Counted from the stretch's first letter, positions 23,721 through 37,469 are shown. The stretch: DNA of 64,000 nucleotides from Acanthornis magna (GCA_036785705.1 JAWUZG010000299.1:310001-374000), one strand, 5' to 3'. Numbers and translations: made by a program. The notes: generated by a model not told the origin, from the sequence alone.

Positions 23721-25064
23721 CTGTGTCACAATTGCACAAAATTGTGTTGGTTTTATAGCTCAAATACTTAAAGATTATTACAGATCTTTATCTTTTTTCC
23801 TAGTATAAAGAATCATAATGAAAATAATCCATAAAACTATTGAGGGATCTTCAGATAAAAGCGCCAAAGCCAGAAATATTCAACAAGCTCCACATCCACA
23901 ATCAGGTAAAGGGATGCAATCTCTCTGTGGGATTGATTCGAGTGGCAAAATCCCCACTGATTTCAAGGGGCTGTGGTCTCGTCCTGCATATTCCAATGAG
24001 CTCATGTTTAGGTTACAGAGCTCTTTGAACATTTTCCTGATGGGGTTGCAGTGGCTGCTGCTGGGAGCAGAGCACTGCTGCAGGGCTGGGCCCTGCCCGG
24101 GTGCCTAAATCAGAATCTGATTCCTCTGGAAAACCTGGCTTCACCTGGGGACTGCTCATCCCATGGAAGTCCGGGCTGATCATAAATATTGTGGCAGGAC
24201 TTCCCTCCCACCTCTCTCTCCATGGCTGATGCATAGATAACTCAGACTGAGTCCAAAGCCCATCAAGAAGTTATCTCTTGGTGCCCGACAGTCTGAGATC
24301 TCCAGCCTTGAATCCACATCTTGGTATGGAGAGAGGATGTGGAGAGAGATGAAAAAATGAGTACGTGACTGAAAGACACAACTTTTACACTATGAAAGAC
24401 ACATTTTTACACTATGAAAGACACACTTTTACACTATAAAAGACACACGAAGTATCACAGAGGCAAAAGCTTTTCGACATGGACACTGGAGTGAGAAAAA
24501 GCTTCTCCCCAGGGTATGGACACAGCTCTGTGGTAACTTCCTGAGGACTGAGTGAGGATTCTAATGTCACCAAATTGGAGTTTGGTAAGATACACTGGTC
24601 TCCTAAATTGTATTTCCTTTGCTAGCAATAACAATAATAATAGGTACCTTTTCACACACTGCATTTTTAGCTATTCATAGCTTTGCATTTGTTCTGTGTA
24701 GTATGTAGTTTTGTCCCAAGTCTAATGTCTGTTATTTACTGTGTCTAATAAATGATAATTTATGTCATATTAGACCTAATCAGCCATTATTAAAGAACTC
24801 ACGAACCAGACTGGGTCTTGGGGTGCTGCCACCCCAACAAGAGCTCCTGCTGCTGCCAAAGGCCTGGGCACAGGCAGAGATTTAGCTAAGCTCCTGTCCC
24901 CATTCGTAACAAATATTGATTTTGTGTGAGAACCACATGGACAATATTTGGCTGTTTCTATCCAGAAAGCATCATTGAAAGTGCTGCTTTTGAACTATGT
25001 AGAAAGAAGTACAGATTGTGGAATTTGATTTGGCCTTTTGCTGATCTTCACACACCTCCCGGGG
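23721..25064. other. Gene-free interval
   Basis: It contains the tandem repeat at 24371-24448 and otherwise nothing recognised. Confidence 0.4.
24371..24448. repeat. Tandem repeat, 22-23-nt unit, about 3.5 copies
   Basis: Units beginning GAAAGACACA and ending TTTTACACTAT occur at 24371, 24394 and 24416, with a partial unit to 24448. Confidence 0.9.
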
Positions 25065-25255
25065 GGCCAGGCCAGGGAGGGATTGTCCCACTCTGCCGTG
25101 GGCTGGGGTGGCCTCACCTGGAATATTGTGTGTAATTTTGGGTGCCACAATATCAGAATGATCTAAAGGTGTTAGAGAGTGTCCAAAGGAGAGACATGAG
25201 CATGGGCAGGGGTCTGGAGGGGCTTATAAGGAGCAGCTCAGGGACAAAATGAAAG
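25065..25255 (+). mobile_element. CR1 internal fragment (end of ORF2 into the 3' region)
   Basis: GGCCTCACCTGGAATATTGT, then AGAGTGTCCAAAGGAGAGAC and GGGGCTTATAAGGAGCAGCT match the CR1 part coding the C-terminal end of its polyprotein. It is truncated at both ends. Confidence 0.7.
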
Positions 25256-25996
25256 TTCATGTTTATGGTCCTTGCTTTAGCTAAAACTGACTCACAGCTC
25301 TGAAAGAGAGCACCAGGATTAGGAACTGAACTTCCTAATGCCTACAACTCTATTTCCTCCTGTCAGGTAAACTCAAGTGAGAAATACTTTCCTTTGCTTC
25401 CTGTACCTGATTTCTGTAACACAAAGTCCATTCATTAACAGCTTTTTTTCATCATATAATCTCATTTGTGCAATTGCAATTTCCTGAGGAAAAAAAGCAA
25501 CATTTTTTATGAAGCCCAAAAGGTATTCTGAAAGCAGAATATGATGCTGCTCTGTGCAGTTACACTTTCTGAGTTTCACTGGATGTTTTTTCCCCTGAGA
25601 TGCACGAGGACAATTTGATTTTTCAGTTGCTGGGCCAGGTTTGGTCCTCGCAATGAGACCCCTCGTGATTTGTCATGGTTTGGATTCAGCTGGGCTCTCA
25701 ATGTGTTGCCAAATTTTACAGACTTCCCCATGAGGCCGATTACTGCCATAGAGGAAAACTATAGGAAGCCTGGCCAGATCTGTGTAGCTGAAATCTTTGT
25801 TAAGGTTTCATTCTGTTTGAAAAGCTGTTTTACCTTTCCTCACATTAGCATATGAAAAACTCTGGCTAATTTCGTTTGGCCTTTCAAATATCAATTTCCC
25901 TAAGACAGCACTATTGCCAGTTAATACTTTGCCTCTATGTGAATATATGTGAAAAAGAAAAATAATACCTGTAAAACCAATGTAAGTTAAAATCAT
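25256..25996. other. Gene-free AT-rich interval
   Basis: No recognised element. Confidence 0.4.
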
Positions 25997-26075
25997 TGAA
26001 GCACAGAATCATAAAGGTTGGAAAGACCTCAGGGATCATCAAGTCCAACCTTTGACCGAATCCCACCATGCCTAC
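25997..26075 (-). mobile_element. Short CR1 3' end
   Basis: GCACAGAATCATAAAGGTTG then GAAAGACCTCAGGGATCATC is the reverse CR1 tail. Confidence 0.75.
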
Positions 26076-28204
26076 ATATCACAAAGTGATACAACTACTC
26101 ACTGGAAATAAAATTAAACAAATTAAACAAATATTTATTATTTCTAAAAATGAGTCCTCTTCCTTTAGACATGGCAGCCAGAGTGAACCTCAGCTTGCTG
26201 TCTCTCTCTCCCTAAAGTGCAATGATTATGGCTCTTGTGCCCATTGTTTGCTTGTAGTGCCTCTGGAAAATTATCTTCCAGCCTCCTCGAGAGGGAATGA
26301 CAGCAGGAGCAGGGCCAGGAGAGGAGGAGCCTGAGACCCTCCACCTCCACAGTGTTTGTTCCTGCCTGGCCCTGGGCAGATGAGCTGTCTCACACAACAT
26401 TTGCAGGAAATTTGGGAAATTCTGGCATCCTGCACATTGCCCTGCACATCAAGGGACAGGCACTGCAGCGCCAGTTTTCAAAATAGTGGGCACTTAAGCC
26501 TTTCACTTCTGCCTATTTCTGTATGGTGAGCACAGGACCAAGAAAGGAGACTACAGAATTAAAGCTTGGGAAGACTTTACTGAGACAAAGAGCAGCAGCA
26601 GCAGAGCTCTCACAGAAATTGATACAATATTAAAAAGAAAATCAGAAATATTTTCATTCCTATGGTGTGACAGTTTTGAGGAAAGAAAATATATTGACAG
26701 TCCAAAATATACAGAAAGAAAAACTGTGCAAATCTGCACATGAGGCGAATTCATCGAGGAAGGTGGAAGAGGCAGTTCTTCCAAATGTGCTGAGAAGTCT
26801 TTCTGGCTAAATCGAATTTGGAGTGTGTCCCAGGTACAAAACAGTGTTAGCCAGAGTGCTCCAGATGGTGACCATCCCGAGCCAACAGCTAACTGTATCA
26901 ATGCTTTTCATTGACTTTGGTGCTGCAGAATGAAATGGCAGCAAAATGTCCAACATATGATTCCTTTTATTGCTCCTGATGCCATAACTGACACTTTCCC
27001 TGGACTATCACCACATAGCAATTATTATTCACCACCATCAGTACTGTTTCCACCTGTCAAATCATGAGTCTCGTTGATTAGTTTGATGTTTTAGCAATAA
27101 AGTAATCTCTGCTACCTGATTTAATCCATCCTCTCTCCTGTAGTTACTGCCTCACTTAGGAAAAAAATGAACTAGCATGGAAATAGTTGAAGTTTTTGAT
27201 CACAGCTAAAATTGAAATACTAATTTCTAGAACTGGAGCCACCTACAGTAAATATTATATTAATATAAATTCTTCAATATGACAGAAAAAATTACCAGGG
27301 GAGAAATTCAAAATGAATAACAGCTTGATGTGCAAACTTTGAAGAATATGAGCTGTATCAATGCATGTTGCTGTAAAGACTCCTGGATTTCTCACAACTC
27401 TCCCAAATTTCTCTTGAAAATCACAAAGCCATTTCATTTAGGAAGTTCCCAGGAGGCAGAGCTAGCAGGTAATTATTTTTGATAACTTTTCTTTTCCCAC
27501 CCTCAAGCACTTCTGTATGTACACTGAATATATTTAACACTTCATTATTCATCTGCCATTTATCTCACCTATAATTAGAAATAAGTGAGAAATACTGAAC
27601 AGTTTTTTATAGGAACTTTGCAAAACACACCCAAGCTGCTGTGTGATTCTCAACCCCAGCTGGAAAAAAAAAATGAATAAAACTAGAACATATCATGGAC
27701 AAGTAAAATCAAATCCTGCCTGACAACTTTTGTGTCTGTTTGAGCAGATACAATTTAGGAATTACTGACATATTAACTTTTCATCCACCTTGGAAAAAAC
27801 CAAAACGCTGTGTGCTGAAAATGCTGACAAAGCCCTTTCAGAGGTGTTGCCATGGGATGCTGATATAATTAGGTCCCAGGATAAGGTACAGAGTGTTGGT
27901 GGTGCAGCCTGTCAGTAATTCTGCAGTGATTTATGGTCTGTTCCAGGAGAGCACCAACAGGACAAGCGGTGCCGCACACATTGTTAAGAGCAGACATTTT
28001 CCACTAAACTTTTAAAGGGAAACATTATCATCAGCTTTTCCAGATGACAGACTTTCAAAGATATTTAGGTGCCTTCAAGTACAAATAGATCTCTGCTATA
28101 ATTCTAAAGGATGTGGGCAACTTGGTACCCCTCTTTTTAGCAAGCATCAAGCATCCATGAATTAAAAACCTCAAGAGTGATGCAGCATAGAAAGAGCATA
28201 GAAT
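26076..28204. other. Gene-free AT-rich interval
   Basis: No recognised repeat or credible exon. A minus-strand open frame of 116 codons (26901-26551) lacks similarity or splice context. Confidence 0.4.
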
Positions 28205-28605
28205 TGAAAAGCTTTGTCCATATGAGGGAAGGCTGAGGGCACTTGTTCTGTTCAGCTGGAGGAGACAGAGCTCAGAGCTCACTGAGGGCTGAGGGACAGC
28301 ACAGGGACAGCTCCAATCTCTGCTCCCTGGGACAGGGACAGGAGCCAGGGAAGGGCTGGAGCTGTGCCAGGGCAGGTCAGGCTGGAGATCAGGGAAAGGC
28401 TCTTCCCCAGAGGGTGCTGGGCACTGCCCAGGCTCCCCAGGGAATGGGCACAGCCCCGAGGCTGTCACAGCTCCAGGAGCGTTTGGACAGCACTGCCAGG
28501 GATGGACAGGGTGGGATTGTTGGGGGTCTGTGCAGGGCCAGGGCTGGACTGGATGGTCCTGGTGGGTCCTTCCAGCTCCGGATGTTCTGTGAGTCTATGA
28601 TTTAA
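28205..28605 (+). mobile_element. CR1 3' fragment
   Basis: GGAAGGCTGAGGGCACTTGT, GGAGATCAGGGAAAGGCTCT and GGACTGGATGGTCCTGGTGG in CR1 order, ending GATGTTCTGTGAGTCTATGA. Confidence 0.88.
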
Positions 28606-31379
28606 TTTCCACTTGAAATGAGTGCTGGTAACCAAAGCAGTAAACAGATAAATACAGCTGGAAAGTGTCCACCGAGCTCAAGTAACTCTGCAGCTCCACA
28701 AGGCATCGTTGGGCAGAAGGCACAAAATAAGATTTATGACATGTCAGAAAAACAGAGTGGTAATAATGAATAACCATAAACAAGGGGCACTCAAGAAAGA
28801 CAACAATATTGTTTAAATACCTTATTATATTACCTTGTCTGCAAGAAAAAAATTCTAGAAAATAATATAAAAATAACTTCAGGCAACCTTTACTACAGTT
28901 CTTGTTGTTGCTTCTCCTCCTTCTTGCTACAGCTTTTTTTCTCACTAAATTCTGAAATGTGTTCTCCCCTGCTGACTCAGGTCCCGTCACACACACATCT
29001 GTTTAAGTGGCACATGTCTATACATATATATGTAAACCTGTTGCTATCTGACACACCATTTAAGTGAATGAGAGAAAGAAAAACACCAAATCAATTAACA
29101 TTTATTTTATTTTTCTAAAAAAATCCTGTTGTATGTTGCTCATTCCACTGTGAAAATCAGCCTGTAGAAACAGCTGCCCCATGAGTTGATACTCAAAAGA
29201 GCAGAGGAGCGCCAGCGAGGCAGAGAAAGACAGATGTGACAGATGTGACACGTTGGAGGAAGACTTCCTAATAACACTCCTAATAAATGTGATACCACTC
29301 AGCAGGGTACAGGAGCACACAGGGATGAAGGATCCAGTGACAGCTTTCACGTTGATGGCATTTGTGTAATGAAAAGAGGCATTTTATAACAAATAAGGTC
29401 TTTTCTCCATTATCTTTTTTTCATACAAAATTGAAATTATATCTCTTCTGTGCTCATTGCAATTGCAATGTACTAAATCTTGATGCCTTTTGGGTAAGTC
29501 ACAGGATACAACTGATTTTAGGACAGAACACTCTGCAATTCCAGGGACATCTAGGTACAGATCCAGAGAAAGCAGATCAAACTCTGCTCCAGATTCCCAC
29601 TTCAGATACTTTTGTTTGGCCCAGTTAGAGTCACCTGAGCTTCAGTTGGGTTTTTTTATCAAAATAGACCAGCTGCAGTTTTGGTGACATAATTCTCTCA
29701 TGTGCCACTTCTGACAAAACTTTTTGTCCAATTGACTTTTTTACACTAAATTAATAATTTCTTGATTCAATTTATACTTAGCATCAATCTATTTTTTGTG
29801 TGTCAAGAAACAGAATCAAAGGATTCACAATGATTTAATTATAAAGTTCATCTGATCTAGGCTGTCCATTGGACAAAACCTTTTATCAGAAGTGGCAATT
29901 GGCAGAATTATGGCATCAAAATCCCAATATATATAATTGTGGTGAATATTTTTCAATCCAGTTCCAAGACAGGCATTGCCATTTACTTCATTGCTTCCAT
30001 TCCGTTTTTACATTTTAAATCTTTAGGTTCTTGTACTGCATTAATTCCAATAAGCCCATTCACACTTCTGATCAAATGAACATTCTGTTCCCATCATTTA
30101 AAAATCAGTAGAGCACAGGGAGGGCGGAGATAATCACTTATTTACTCGGTTTTAAATGACTTTTCTTTTTTTGCCACTTATTGTCACCATATAAAATTGC
30201 ACAAGCAGTGGAAACTTTCCCCTCATCTCTGTAATGTGCAAGTAGAAATTTCAGAGTAGTTACATTGCAATTTTTGACCAGAAAGAAATTATATTACTGG
30301 GAGTAAATAAAATATAATTGAAATCTTGGTAATGTAACCTGGATTCTCAGGGTTATTTCAAAAGTTAAAATATCGAATAAAAACCAAAAAAGACAGGTGT
30401 CATATAACTAGAATTCCAGTTCTGTGAGGTTAATTTAAAAAAACGCAAAAAACTACAACCTTTCCACAAAGTAACTGTACTGTATCTTGTATAAAACCAC
30501 CATGTAATTGAAAGGAATTTATTAAATTGGTTTTAATGACATTACACTTCATGAGTGGAATGAAAAATCTCATTCCTGCAAGGTCATGAAGGGCAGCCTC
30601 CTTCGTGGCAGTTTCCAAGATAAAGTATTTCAGACTTGAATAAAGTCATTAGTTGTGACTCTTCACTGCCACACCTGGGGAAACAGAACGTGGGACAGTC
30701 ACGGAAGCTGTGCCAGTGTGAGCATTTACAGAGTGCTGCTTTCACCTTCGTCTCATCCAGCAATGAATTATTTCTCAAATTAAACTGCTCACACCAAGCT
30801 GAGTTTTTCCGCTGCTCTTTGTTCATACCTACATGAATAACTTATTCCTCTTCTTGTTACAGTTGCTAAAACACTCCTCATTTCAGAAAAGGAGCTTCTT
30901 CCTTTGCCTTTGGTCAGGAATTATGATTGCATATTTGCATGCAGCAGACCACAAGAATACACATTCCAGACATTTTCCTGTGAAAAACCTTGGAAAGACC
31001 AGGACTAGAGAGGTGAAAATGGCTTTTATTTTTTCAGATTATACACCTGCTGACATTTTCATCAGTCGTAGACCAGTGCTTTTCACTCTGAAGATCAAGG
31101 CACTTGAATTTTCATCAGGATTTATGTTCTCATGCAGTGCAACCTTGTATTTCATGACTTTTACAGAACAACTGCACTCTTTTGCAGACTCTGCAAACTG
31201 CATGCAAAGTACTACAACAGATGTATGAAATTTACTCTTAGGGTTTTTTAACTTCCGTGGCCTAAACTTATTGAACAGTTATGATGTCAGAGCTGTGGTC
31301 TGTAATTTAGATCGAGTTGATTGATATGTAGGTGAAAAATTTCAGAGGTAACAGAAAAACCTCTGAGGTACAGATTAGA
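28606..31379. other. Gene-free AT-rich interval
   Basis: Nothing recognised. Short open frames here (for example 28996-28595 minus, 30833-31228 plus) show no protein similarity. Confidence 0.4.
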
Positions 31380-31545
31380 AACATTAAGGTTGAATAAGAC
31401 CTTTAAGATCACCAAGTGCAACCTTCAACCACAGCCATGACTAAACCGTGTCCCCAAGTGCCACATCAACACCTTTTTCAAACAATTCCAGAGATGGCGA
31501 GTCCACCACTGCCCTGGGTGTGAACACCATCTTGGAAGGGCTCCA
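31380..31545 (-). mobile_element. Diverged CR1 fragment
   Basis: AAGACCTTTAAGATCACCAA, CCCCAAGTGCCACATCAACA and CAATTCCAGAGATGGCGAGT are the reverse CR1 3' region. Confidence 0.75.
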
Positions 31546-31989
31546 AAATCAACCTAAAAAGCATGAAAACTGCCAAGGAGGTGTTGTGTCCTGTGATGTT
31601 GTTGGTAAAGCTTTTAAATTAAGCCTCAGCTGCCAATACTCGGCAACCAAAATCCCTTTCTCCTCAGGAAGGGACACTACTCCATTATTAGGCCATGAAA
31701 AGAAATGCTTCCACGGAAATTCAACAAAGAAATGGAGTAGTAAGAACAGGGAGGCAATTCCCTGCCCTGCCATTGATACTGTATCTCATATGAAATCCTT
31801 ATCTCCTTTTTTGCCTCAGAATTGGAATTGTGTCCTCATTTCATCCACCTCCCTGCACCACACACTCTTAATGCTCCCTGCTGCAGATTACAAGAAGTTT
31901 GGACAGCCAAACACTTGCATATTTAACAGCTGCTGCAGCAGGATGATCTGCTTCAGTGGGGCAGAAACAGCTCAAACAATTCCCTATTC

Positions 31990-32730
31990 ACACAAGTTAC
32001 CAGAGGGGGGGAAGAGGGTCATGCTGAGTTTGGGGCTGAAGGATGCTGAGACCAGCCTGGCTCCTCCATCCCAAAACTAAACCTTCTGGGGAAGAGCAAT
32101 GTTTCCTGAGATCCTGACAGAGGAGCCAACAGGTGACAGTGCTGACAATTGCTCTAAACCAGCCTGGGAACATCTGACATCTGTCACTTTATGCCATAAA
32201 AGCCCAGCCCCACTTTTTAATGGGAGGATCTTCTAACACCCCTGCTGGGGTGGGTGGAGATTCCTCCCTGGAGTGGGGACACCCTCAAGGGCATTCCTCG
32301 AGGGTGAGGAAAGAGATTTGGTCATTGGGATGGGTGAGTGATGTCAATCCTTACTTGATAATTGTTTTTCTAGCTTTAATATCATTGCTTCAATAAATAG
32401 TGAACTATACTAGTAGTCATAGGTGCCTGTAATGTGTAGTAAATAATCCTATTAAGATCTTTTGGTCTAATAGCTATCATTACCTTAATCAATTGAAATA
32501 AATAATTTATTTTATTTATATAAATATATTTGATTTGCCACCCTTAACCCTGTGGGACAAAGTCATTTGAAGCACCTGTAAAACCCTTTGGACACAAACC
32601 ACTGCTCAGACCTGGGACTGGGATTGGATCCAGACAGACCCAAACTCCCCCCTGAGCATGAATTCCAGGAGCCAGGGGGTCCTGTCTGACTCTGCCGTGT
32701 CTGTGGTTCTCTTTCACTGACGAATCAAGT
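31990..32730 (+). mobile_element. Probable solo LTR of an endogenous retrovirus (ERVL-like)
   Basis: The block has LTR-like order: a TATA box (CCATAAAAGCCC, 32194-32205), then a GC-rich stretch with paired GGGTGGGTGGAGATTCC and GGGGACACCCTCAAGGGC motifs, an AATAAA at 32392-32397, and a downstream segment with CCACCCTTAACCCTGTGGGA and GACCTGGGACTGGGATTGGA. It resembles passerine ERVL-type LTRs as I remember them. The ends are uncertain and no gag, pol or env reading frame is attached, so it would be a solo LTR. Confidence 0.45.
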
Positions 32731-33540
32731 CTGTGGAAGTCAATAAATGCTCAATTTAAACTCCAGCCTATATTGGGAAGGGCACAGGGAAGACTCCCCA
32801 GGTTAAAAGTGAAGCTGTGGTGCATCACAATTATTCAAAAATCCATTGTTCAGGGAGAGATTTAGCTGGTCTTCGTTCCCTTAATTGAAATGTCTTGACA
32901 TAAATAATTTCAGCATGAGCCTGGAAGGCAAGAGAGCTGTGTAATGCCAACCTGTACCAGGTGCTCGAGGGGGGCAATGAATAATGGAGTGTACACACAG
33001 CCACAGGCGGGGATTTGTCACCAAGGCTTTGCAAGCATGACCACGTTTCACTTCGCTGGAACATTTCTTAGGGACAAGTAACACTTCCAAGACCTTTTTC
33101 TCCACGGTGAAATGTCAGTGTGCCTTTCCCACAGCAGCAAGGTGTCACTCTGAATACAAAACTGCAGTCCCCGCTTTGCTGCAATTGGAGCCTGGCAATT
33201 GTGAGGCTGAAAAAAAGCTTTCATTCTTAACGAGTGCCTCTGAAACTGAAATACAGTAACTGCAAACACTGAAAAATTATATTCTGCCAATTTCTACTGA
33301 TCTTGCTTTTTTCCATTACATTCAGGCCTTGCTCGATCCACGTCATCTTATAATTATATCAAATGATTTTTGAGTCTTTTGTTTCTAGTTCAGTTTTAGT
33401 TTAATCCAGCACCTGCTTTCCCTCATGGCACCCCAGCTTGCTGATTTTAACCCATCCTTGCATTCTTATGTTTTTAAAGATCCTTACTGTTAAAAGGGGG
33501 GAAAAGTACTACTTAAGGAAATAATTGTATAAAGAAATAT
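32731..33540. other. Gene-free interval
   Basis: No recognised repeat or credible exon. Confidence 0.4.
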
Positions 33541-33830
33541 TTTTAGTGGTTTTTGCTTGGTTTTGGGGTTTTGGGGTTTTTTGTTTGTTTTTTGTTTTGT
33601 TTTTAGTTTTTAGGAAGGGTTTGGCTTTTTTGTTTTATGGTTGGGGTTTTTTTGTTTATGGTTTTTTTTGTTTGGTTTGGTTTGGTTTGGTTTGGTTTGG
33701 TTTGGTTTGGTTTTGGGGGGGTTTTTTGTGGGGTTTTTTGTATTTTGGGGTTTTTTTTGGTTGTTCTTTGGGTTTTGTTGTTTTTGTTGCTGTTGTTGTT
33801 TTATTAGTTTTTATTATTATTTTTATTTTC
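33541..33830. repeat. Strand-asymmetric G/T tract with (TTTGG)n core
   Basis: For about 290 nt the plus strand is almost only G and T with very few C. The core at 33668-33712 is about nine TTTGG units, with TTTTGGGGTTTTGGGG at 33560-33577 and GGGG runs at 33715-33770. Open frames through it on both strands are low-complexity artefacts. Confidence 0.9.
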
Positions 33831-35299
33831 ATTCTGCATGTCCTTTTTGGATATTCCTTTTCCTGGCAATGCAAACTACTTTGACAGAGGTTAGCATATC
33901 CTGGGATCCTCAGGAACACAATTGTTGCTCAGATATCAGGCATTTCCTAATTCCCTCACTCCATTTCCAAAGCATACTTGTCCTGGAGAATATGGTTGAT
34001 CAAAGTTTGTGGTAGTTTAAAGTACTAAAATATAAGAAAATTACATATAAAATAACCCACTATCAACAAAAAACTGATGGTCTCCTTAGCAACAAGGACT
34101 TAGCAACAAGATGACTCAGCTATTCTTGATTTAATTAAAATTCAGTGAAAATGCATTTTCTTCAAGTAATTTACTTCTCTTTCATATATTTGGTGAAAGA
34201 TAATGGACTGCCCATAGAATAAACATAGATTTATTTAAAGGAAAAATCTAAAGGAAATATGTTCAGATTGGGGGAAACACTAAACATTTACTTCAGTGTT
34301 TAATTAAGGATTTGGTGTAGCAATGGCTAAGCTGAACACTTCCCATTTCTAATATCATGAACTCTCATCAAATGTGTCTCACTTAGAAATTTCATTTAAT
34401 CCTGTACTGTCTGTTACCATTGAGTTTTTTGTAGAGAAATAAATAAAACATAAAATAGAAACAGAACAGACTGAAAAGCTTCTGGTTTTTGTTCTTAGCC
34501 ATTATTAATGAAAGTCTTCCTTTTTCTCTAATAAAAAGTCACTCACTAACAAGTAACAGCTCTAGGTTATTGCCATTTAATTCTGAAATTATTTTACTGT
34601 AAATTATCTTTTCAAGTATAAATAAGACTGATACTATAATTTTTTTCTATAAATAGAGAGATCTACTATGTGATATTCACTTTATGTATTAGTAAAATTA
34701 GCCTTATAAACTTCTAAGTACATTTTTTGCTTTCATTCAGAGGTATTCTCTTGGAAAGTTGTATGAGTATCTTAAGAATAATCATCATATTTATTAACTT
34801 TTCTGAGACCTGAAATGTCTTCCTGTAAATGTCATCGAGATATTAATCTGCACAAACAACTGATAAATTATTTGTGATTGCTCCTGTAACCGAAGTGAAC
34901 CTTCCAGCAATAATTAAATAATTTGAAGTTATTTTCTTGGTGGTTGTGAAGATGGAGAAAACTCCCTCTGCCTTTGTAAACTGTTCAAAATTAGGGAGAC
35001 TTCCAAGAAAACAATGTGCCTGGGAGCATAAGAATGATCCATTATAAAACTCTTTGGGAATCCATGTTTGCTAAAACTAATTCTCTCTCTTCAGACAGTC
35101 TTCCTCTTTAATAGATAAAAGCAGAATAAAGAATTCTGGAAGCAGAGAACAGAGGTATTTCAATTCTCAGATCACCATCCTGCAGCCTCATGGATCCATT
35201 CCATCTCACAGATTATAAATTCCGTGTAGGAAAATTTGAGTCAGGTCAGTCCTTTTTGCTGGAGATGTCACCTGCTAGTAAAGAATTCTGTCTCTGACC
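33831..35299. other. Gene-free AT-rich interval
   Basis: Nothing recognised. Confidence 0.4.
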
Positions 35300-35815
35300 T
35301 GCAGTACCTGCAGAGCTGCCCCAGCCCTGGGCCAGCTCAGGGAGGAGCTGGAGCTGCTGGAGAGAGCCCAGAGGAGGCTCCAGGATGAGCAGAGGGATGG
35401 AGCAGCTCTGCTGGGAGGGAAGGCTGCGAGAGCTGGGATTGTTCAGCTGGGGAGGAGAAGCTTTGGGGTGAGTTCAGTGTGGCCTTGCAGGGCCTGAAGG
35501 AACTGAAAATAAACATGGAGAGAGACTGGGGACAAGGGACAGGACACAGGCAATGGTTCCCACTGCCAGAGGCAGGGTCAGATGGGTTCTTGGGAAGGAA
35601 TTGTTCCCTGGGAGGGTGGGCAGGCCCTGGCACAGGTGCCCAGAGAAGCTGTGGCTGCTCCTGGATCCCTGGCAGTGTCCAAGGCCAGGTTGGACATTGG
35701 GGCTTGGAGCAGCCTGGGACAGTGGGAGGTGTCCCTGCCATGGAAAAGGGCTTAGAATTAAATGAGCTAACTTGGTCCTTTCCAGCCTAGGCTATTCCAT
35801 GATTCCGTGATTCTG
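35300..35815 (+). mobile_element. CR1 3' fragment, longer copy
   Basis: GGGCCAGCTCAGGGAGGAGC and GAGAGCCCAGAGGAGGCTCC lead into the standard 3' region, which ends ATTCCATGATTCCGTGATTC. Confidence 0.88.
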
Positions 35816-37235
35816 TTGCTGGAATAAGACAAGAAACTGGCTCTGAATGCTCCATTTCCAGATGCGTCCTTTGACTCCTGGCTGCCGAAACCCACGGTTA
35901 TGATTTCAGTTGGATTCCACACTATTTTTACAATAGACTGCAACTTGTGGCAACAGCAAGTGCTTCAAGGTACTCCAGCTATGAATATGTATGGAATAAT
36001 AAAAAATATTAATATAACAGCACCAGAAATATATAATAGAGAATTTCTTAATATGTTCAGCTTTGTCTTTTAGAGTATCTTTCTTGAGCAATTTACTACA
36101 TCTCACTGCCCAAGCTGCCCAGTTTTGGTTTTGGTTTATTATACAATTTTTATTAGTACTGTGTCCATAAACTCTACTCCTAGACAGAAGGAGACATAGT
36201 AAAACTGTCATATTCAATTGAAATATCACACGGTGGTGTAGCCACCACTATAAATGAAAACAGAGCCAAAATGTTCCAGATTTGAAAAGGTCAAGTTAGC
36301 AAAAGAACAGCTCAGGAACAAATGTTGTATCAGTGGACCTGAAACAGGCATGGCTGTTGAAACACGAATTTAATCAAGTAAAGTTTTAGGAATTAGTCTT
36401 ATTAACTCAGCAAAGGCACAGATATTTCAGTTATTGTGTACAACAGCACATATTGTTGTGCTTGTGCCCTCTTGCTTTCCCGGCTGGGCTGTGAAACAAA
36501 GGAACAGAAGCACAGTGCTTACAAATTATCTTGTGGCCCCTCTTTATTTTTCCATGAAGATCCCTTTTCTGCAGCAATAACCGTTTATTTTCTGCCGTGC
36601 TTCAGACAGTTTGTGATACCTCTTTGGAATCAGGGAAGCAGTGTGGTGACTCACTGCAGCCACAAGACTGTCTGAGTGCTAAAGTAGCTCTTCAAGTAAC
36701 CTTTCTTCAAATGAAGACTCAAATTCAAGGTCATGTTTCAGCTTAACATCAATTTATGAAAAGACCTTTGAAGAGATTTTTTTTTTCATATTTCTAGGAA
36801 GCATTGTATTTTGTATTTTACTAGAAAAGTCAATAAGCTTGACATAAGCCTACTTGGATTTCTTGTATTACAGAGATATTGTCTATTGTTATATCATTTT
36901 TATTTCTTAGTCTGTCTCTTGAGTGCTGTTTTTTTTTATTATTATTATTACTTTTATTTTGCAATTTCTCCCTTCTAATTCTGTATTTTGAAATACGTAG
37001 GTATTTGTAGCTTTTTCAAGATAAACATAATTTTAATACAAAACTTGCTGTACAAAGATGTGATGTGTAAGACTTCTTGGTGGTTAACTTAGCTGAAAAT
37101 GTTAAAAGTGTTTTGTATATCTTTGTATATATTTGTATATATTTTGATACAGAGTAGAAATTAAATAAGTAGCAATATTATTATTGCAACCTCAGTTCAT
37201 TTTAGTCCTCGGATGTTTGGTATTTTTAGCAGATT

Positions 37236-37270
37236 GAATAGAATCATCTAAGTAAAAGATGATTCTATTC
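37236..37270. repeat. Perfect inverted repeat, 14-nt arms, 7-nt loop
   Basis: GAATAGAATCATCT and AGATGATTCTATTC flank AAGTAAA. As RNA it would be a stable hairpin. It is not followed by a T-run that would suggest a terminator or a small RNA gene. Confidence 0.92.
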
Positions 37271-37469
37271 ATCTTGTCAAGAACCCGTAGTTCCTGAACA
37301 ATGAATATACGCGAACTGCCCTCTGAATTTTGCATTGTATTTCAAAACATAAACTTTATTTGCCAGGCTTTGAAAATCAATATTTTGACAACATGACTTC
37401 TGTCTCATTTCTTTTTCTCCTTCCCCACCCCCAAAAAGACACAAAGCAAACTATACAAAAACTGTTTCT

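Noticed and set aside
23093..23758. 221-codon plus-strand open frame
   Set aside because: It lies wholly on a CR1 fragment in reverse orientation.
33525..34015. Gly/Phe-rich open frames of 119-124 codons
   Set aside because: They are translations of the G/T low-complexity tract.
37236..37270. MicroRNA precursor at the perfect hairpin
   Set aside because: Arms of 14 nt are too short for a typical precursor stem, and perfect pairing with a tiny loop is more like a template-switch scar.
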